Shown here piece after piece: positions 5,414 through 7,883 of a DNA stretch of 7,883 bases. This DNA comes from Cytophagaceae bacterium. Lineage in GTDB: Bacteria > Bacteroidota > Bacteroidia > Cytophagales > Flexibacteraceae. The notes beneath the pieces were generated by a model. It had not been told where the DNA came from and ran no database searches. It saw only the letters and a program-made list of their open reading frames with translations. The DNA is taken from NCBI GenBank assembly GCA_947464365.1, contig CANHWS010000164.1:1-7883 (forward strand), in the 5' to 3' direction. The position numbers and the translations under genes are program-made. The number at the start of each line of letters is the position of its first letter. The stretch's first letter is position 1.

Positions 5414-7588
5414 ATGACCAAGTCCAGCACCACACCTAAATCGAAGGCCACCACTCCAGCCCAAGAACCACAACCAGTGGTGCCAGTATTGGTCCAGCTA
5501 GCCCCTTATCTTGCTCCCTACACACAGCAGATCAATGCAAGGTTGCAACGGTATAATGGTATGCTAAATGCAATCTTGCAGCATAGCGGGAGCCTCAAGG
5601 CATTTGCTACTGCGCACCAAGACCTTGGTTTGCATTATGACGCCAAGGCAAAGGGATGGCGCTACCGTGAGTGGGCACCAGGAGCACATCGGTTGTTCCT
5701 GATGGGGGACTTCAATGGCTGGAACAAAACCAGTCATCCGCTCAATCGTAACCATGACCAGACTTGGGAGATTTTTCTGCCTGATGCCGACTATGCCAGT
5801 ACATTCCTGAACCATAGCCTTTATAAGGTGGTGGTAGTGGGCGATAATGGTACACTAGATCGTATACCACCGTACGTCCAACGTGTGGTGCAGGATGATG
5901 TGACCAAGGACTTTGCAGCACAGGTTTGGCAGCCTGCAAAACCCTACCAGTGGAAACATGAAAGCCCTATTGCTGCTGGCCCTGTCCAGAACATGATGAT
6001 CTATGAGGCACATGTCGGAATGGCTACCGAAGAGCAAAGAGTTGGTACTTACTGGGAGTTTAAGGAATATATGTTGCCCAGGATCAAGGCTGCTGGCTAT
6101 AACACCATTCAGCTAATGGCGATTCAGGAACACCCGTACTACGGTAGCTATGGGTATCATGTCAGTAGTTTTTTTGCGCCTAGCTCGCGTTGTGGCACGC
6201 CCGAGGAGCTCAAAGAGCTGGTCGATGCTGCGCATGGCATGGGCATTGCGGTCATCATGGACTGTGTGCATAGCCATGCAGTCAAGAACTTCGCTGAGGG
6301 GCTCAACCAGTTTGATGGGACAGATAACCAGTATTTTATATCCGGGCCAGCGGGCCATCACGAGCTTTGGGACAGCAAACTCTTTAACTATGGTAGGACG
6401 GAAGTCCTCCAGTTCCTACTTAGCAACATCCGGTATTGGCTCGAGGAGTTCAACTTTGACGGCTTTAGGTTCGATGGTGTGACATCTATGCTTTACCATC
6501 ATCATGGAAATAGCATGAGTTTTGGTAGTCTGGATGACTACTTCACTGATGGCACTAATCATGATGCCGTCCTTTACTTGAGCTTGGCTAACACTTTGGC
6601 GCATGAGCTCAAACCTAATGCTATCACCATCGCTGAAGACGTGAGTGGCATGCCAGGTCTTGGCCGCCCAGCACACGAAGGTGGCCTTGGTTTTGACTAT
6701 CGGCTAGGCATGGGTATCCCTGACCAGTGGATCAAACTCATCAAGGAGAAGAGCGACGAACAATGGGACTTGGGCGATATTTGGTGGTCCCTCACCAATC
6801 GCCCTGAACATGAAAAAACTGTTGGCTATTCCGAAAGCCATGACCAAGCCTTGGTGGGCGATCAGACGATTGCTTTTAGACTCATTGGCCCCAAGATGTA
6901 TAGCGACATGGCGGTCAATATCCCTAGTTTGGTTGTTGATCGCGGCATGGCCCTACACAAAATCATCCGGATGATGACCATCACCCTGGGTGGCGAAGGT
7001 TACCTCAACTTTATGGGTAACGAATGGGGCCACCCCGAGTGGATTGACTTCCCTAGGGCTGGCAATGACTGGAGCTATAAATATGCTCGCCGCCAATGGA
7101 GCCTTGCTGACACGGATTACTTGCGCTACCAGTTCCTAGGCAACTGGGATAAGGCCATGACGGTTCTTGTAACTGAAAACAACCTACTGTCAGGCCCCAA
7201 ACCAATGATGGTTAATGTCGATCGGGAGAACCAGATCATGGTATACCAACGTGGAGCACTACTCATTGTGGTCAACCTCCACCCAACCAACTCACAGACC
7301 GAGTACAAAATCCAGTTACCAATCGCCGAGGCCTACCAACTCATCCTGAGCAGTGATGATGCCATTTATGGAGGATTTCAGCGGCAACCTTCGGGACTTG
7401 AGTATTGGCCAGATGGTTTCGGTGACCTATCGTTATATGTGCCTAACCGTACGATCTTGGTCTATAAGCCACTTGCCTTGCTCAAGGCCAGCCCTATTGC
7501 TAAGGCTTCAGTTAAGTCTGGTACAAAGAAATCGGGACCTAAGTCAGCAACTAAGTCCAAGTCCGATTCTGCCTCCAAGCTAGCCTAA
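5414..7588 (+). CDS. glgB: 1,4-alpha-glucan (glycogen) branching enzyme, eukaryote-like GH13_8 type
   Basis: The enzyme cuts alpha-1,4-glucan chains and reattaches them through alpha-1,6 bonds, making the branches of glycogen in the cytoplasm. Length is 724 residues. An N-terminal helical segment (about 29-75, APYLAPYTQQIN) resembles that of animal and fungal GBE1. A CBM48 module follows (about 75-170, with YREWAPGA and LMGDFNGWN), then the GH13 barrel (about 195-560) and a C-terminal beta domain (about 590-686). Catalytic motifs are DCVHSH (283-288), GFRFDGVTSM (350-359, nucleophile D354), TIAEDVSGMP (405-414, acid/base E408) and YSESHDQAL (472-480, H476 and transition-state D477). YHHHG (361-365), GGEGYLNFMGNEWGHPEW (526-543) and YARRQW (557-562) place it nearer to GBE1 than to the E. 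coli GlgB type. Region I has Cys284 where GBE1 has Val. Both ends carry low-complexity tails rich in Ser, Thr, Lys and Pro (1-25, 691-724). There is no Shine-Dalgarno. A radical SAM gene follows after 21 bp. Confidence 0.96.
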   Translation: MTKSSTTPKSKATTPAQEPQPVVPVLVQLAPYLAPYTQQINARLQRYNGMLNAILQHSGSLKAFATAHQDLGLHYDAKAKGWRYREWAPGAHRLFLMGDFNGWNKTSHPLNRNHDQTWEIFLPDADYASTFLNHSLYKVVVVGDNGTLDRIPPYVQRVVQDDVTKDFAAQVWQPAKPYQWKHESPIAAGPVQNMMIYEAHVGMATEEQRVGTYWEFKEYMLPRIKAAGYNTIQLMAIQEHPYYGSYGYHVSSFFAPSSRCGTPEELKELVDAAHGMGIAVIMDCVHSHAVKNFAEGLNQFDGTDNQYFISGPAGHHELWDSKLFNYGRTEVLQFLLSNIRYWLEEFNFDGFRFDGVTSMLYHHHGNSMSFGSLDDYFTDGTNHDAVLYLSLANTLAHELKPNAITIAEDVSGMPGLGRPAHEGGLGFDYRLGMGIPDQWIKLIKEKSDEQWDLGDIWWSLTNRPEHEKTVGYSESHDQALVGDQTIAFRLIGPKMYSDMAVNIPSLVVDRGMALHKIIRMMTITLGGEGYLNFMGNEWGHPEWIDFPRAGNDWSYKYARRQWSLADTDYLRYQFLGNWDKAMTVLVTENNLLSGPKPMMVNVDRENQIMVYQRGALLIVVNLHPTNSQTEYKIQLPIAEAYQLILSSDDAIYGGFQRQPSGLEYWPDGFGDLSLYVPNRTILVYKPLALLKASPIAKASVKSGTKKSGPKSATKSKSDSASKLA

Positions 7589-7609
7589 CGACCAACAGTC
7601 ACTTGCCTC

Positions 7610-7883
7610 ATGCGTTTAGTCCGGCACCCAATCTTGGCCAATTATTACGTCACCTACCGCTGCAATGCCAGCTGTGGGTTTTGTGATATTTGGGAAAAGC
7701 CGTCGCCCTACGTAACACCAGAGGCCGTGGCCAACAACCTGGATGCGCTCAAACGCCTAGGTGTTAAGGTGGTTGACTTTACGGGTGGCGAGCCTCTGCT
7801 GCATCGGGATCTGCCCAAAATGCTGGCCATGGCCAAAGAGCGTGGCTTTATTACGACCGTCACGACTAATTGCCTGCTCTATC
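7610..7883 (+). CDS. Radical SAM enzyme, N-terminal part (cut by window end)
   Basis: The frame from the ATG at 7610 runs open to the window edge, giving 91 residues. It has the radical SAM cluster motif CNASCGFC (C18, C22, C25), whose three cysteines hold a [4Fe-4S] cluster that splits S-adenosylmethionine to make a radical. The SAM-binding TGGEPLL follows (58-64), and then the next beta strand, FITTVTTN. The start without a leader domain and the YYVTYRCNASCGFCDIW context resemble small AdoMet radical proteins of the MoaA/SPASM-like group, but the reaction and substrate cannot be read from this fragment. The ATG lies 21 bp after the glgB stop and in the same reading frame, so co-transcription is likely. 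There is no Shine-Dalgarno. Confidence 0.92.
   Translation, partial: MRLVRHPILANYYVTYRCNASCGFCDIWEKPSPYVTPEAVANNLDALKRLGVKVVDFTGGEPLLHRDLPKMLAMAKERGFITTVTTNCLLY

Noticed and set aside
6113..6676. Open frames overlapping the catalytic region of glgB on both strands
   Set aside because: The glgB frame carries all four GH13 motifs here. The others have no homology I recognise.
1..7883. CRISPR array, tRNA, insertion sequence or phage elements
   Set aside because: No regular direct repeats, cloverleaf-like segments, transposase motifs or terminal repeats were seen on either strand.

Overview
The window reads as a stretch of ordinary bacterial chromosome, most likely from the phylum Bacteroidota. 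This is an inference from four signs. None of the starts has a clear Shine-Dalgarno sequence. The reverse-strand ligase gene carries a Bacteroidota-type -7 element (TAnnTTTG) right at its start codon. The branching enzyme is of the eukaryote-like GH13_8 type. The ligase motifs (for example DPNTTSGM) and the radical SAM N-terminus look like forms I associate with this phylum. GC content looks close to 50 percent by eye. No rRNA, tRNA, CRISPR array, insertion sequence or phage gene was seen.

Layout: 1-119 is a gene-poor lead-in. sufC (120-881) and sufD (993-2339) follow on the + strand and encode the ATPase and a scaffold subunit of the SUF iron-sulfur assembly machine. A perfect 10-bp GC-rich hairpin flanked by A and T runs (2394-2420) sits between the ends of sufD and the convergent gene, and can terminate transcription from both sides. 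On the - strand, 2445-5162 encodes a 905-residue protein made of two complete D-alanine--D-alanine ligase-like ATP-grasp units in tandem. A 251-bp divergent intergenic region (5163-5413) separates it from a + strand glycogen branching enzyme (5414-7588). That gene is followed after 21 bp, in the same reading frame, by the start of a radical SAM enzyme (7610 to the window edge).

The genes fall into three unrelated housekeeping themes: Fe-S cluster assembly, cell-wall or dipeptide ligation, and glycogen synthesis. The only functional link is general: the radical SAM enzyme needs a [4Fe-4S] cluster, which the SUF system can supply.

The item most worth a second look is the tandem ligase. Its two halves differ from canonical Ddl at different active-site positions. 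Half 1 keeps the Glu-Ser-Tyr triad but has Asp for a metal-binding Glu. Half 2 keeps the metal ligands but has Cys at the triad serine position and lacks the KY omega-loop. I found no convincing evidence of a wholly new multi-gene system here.
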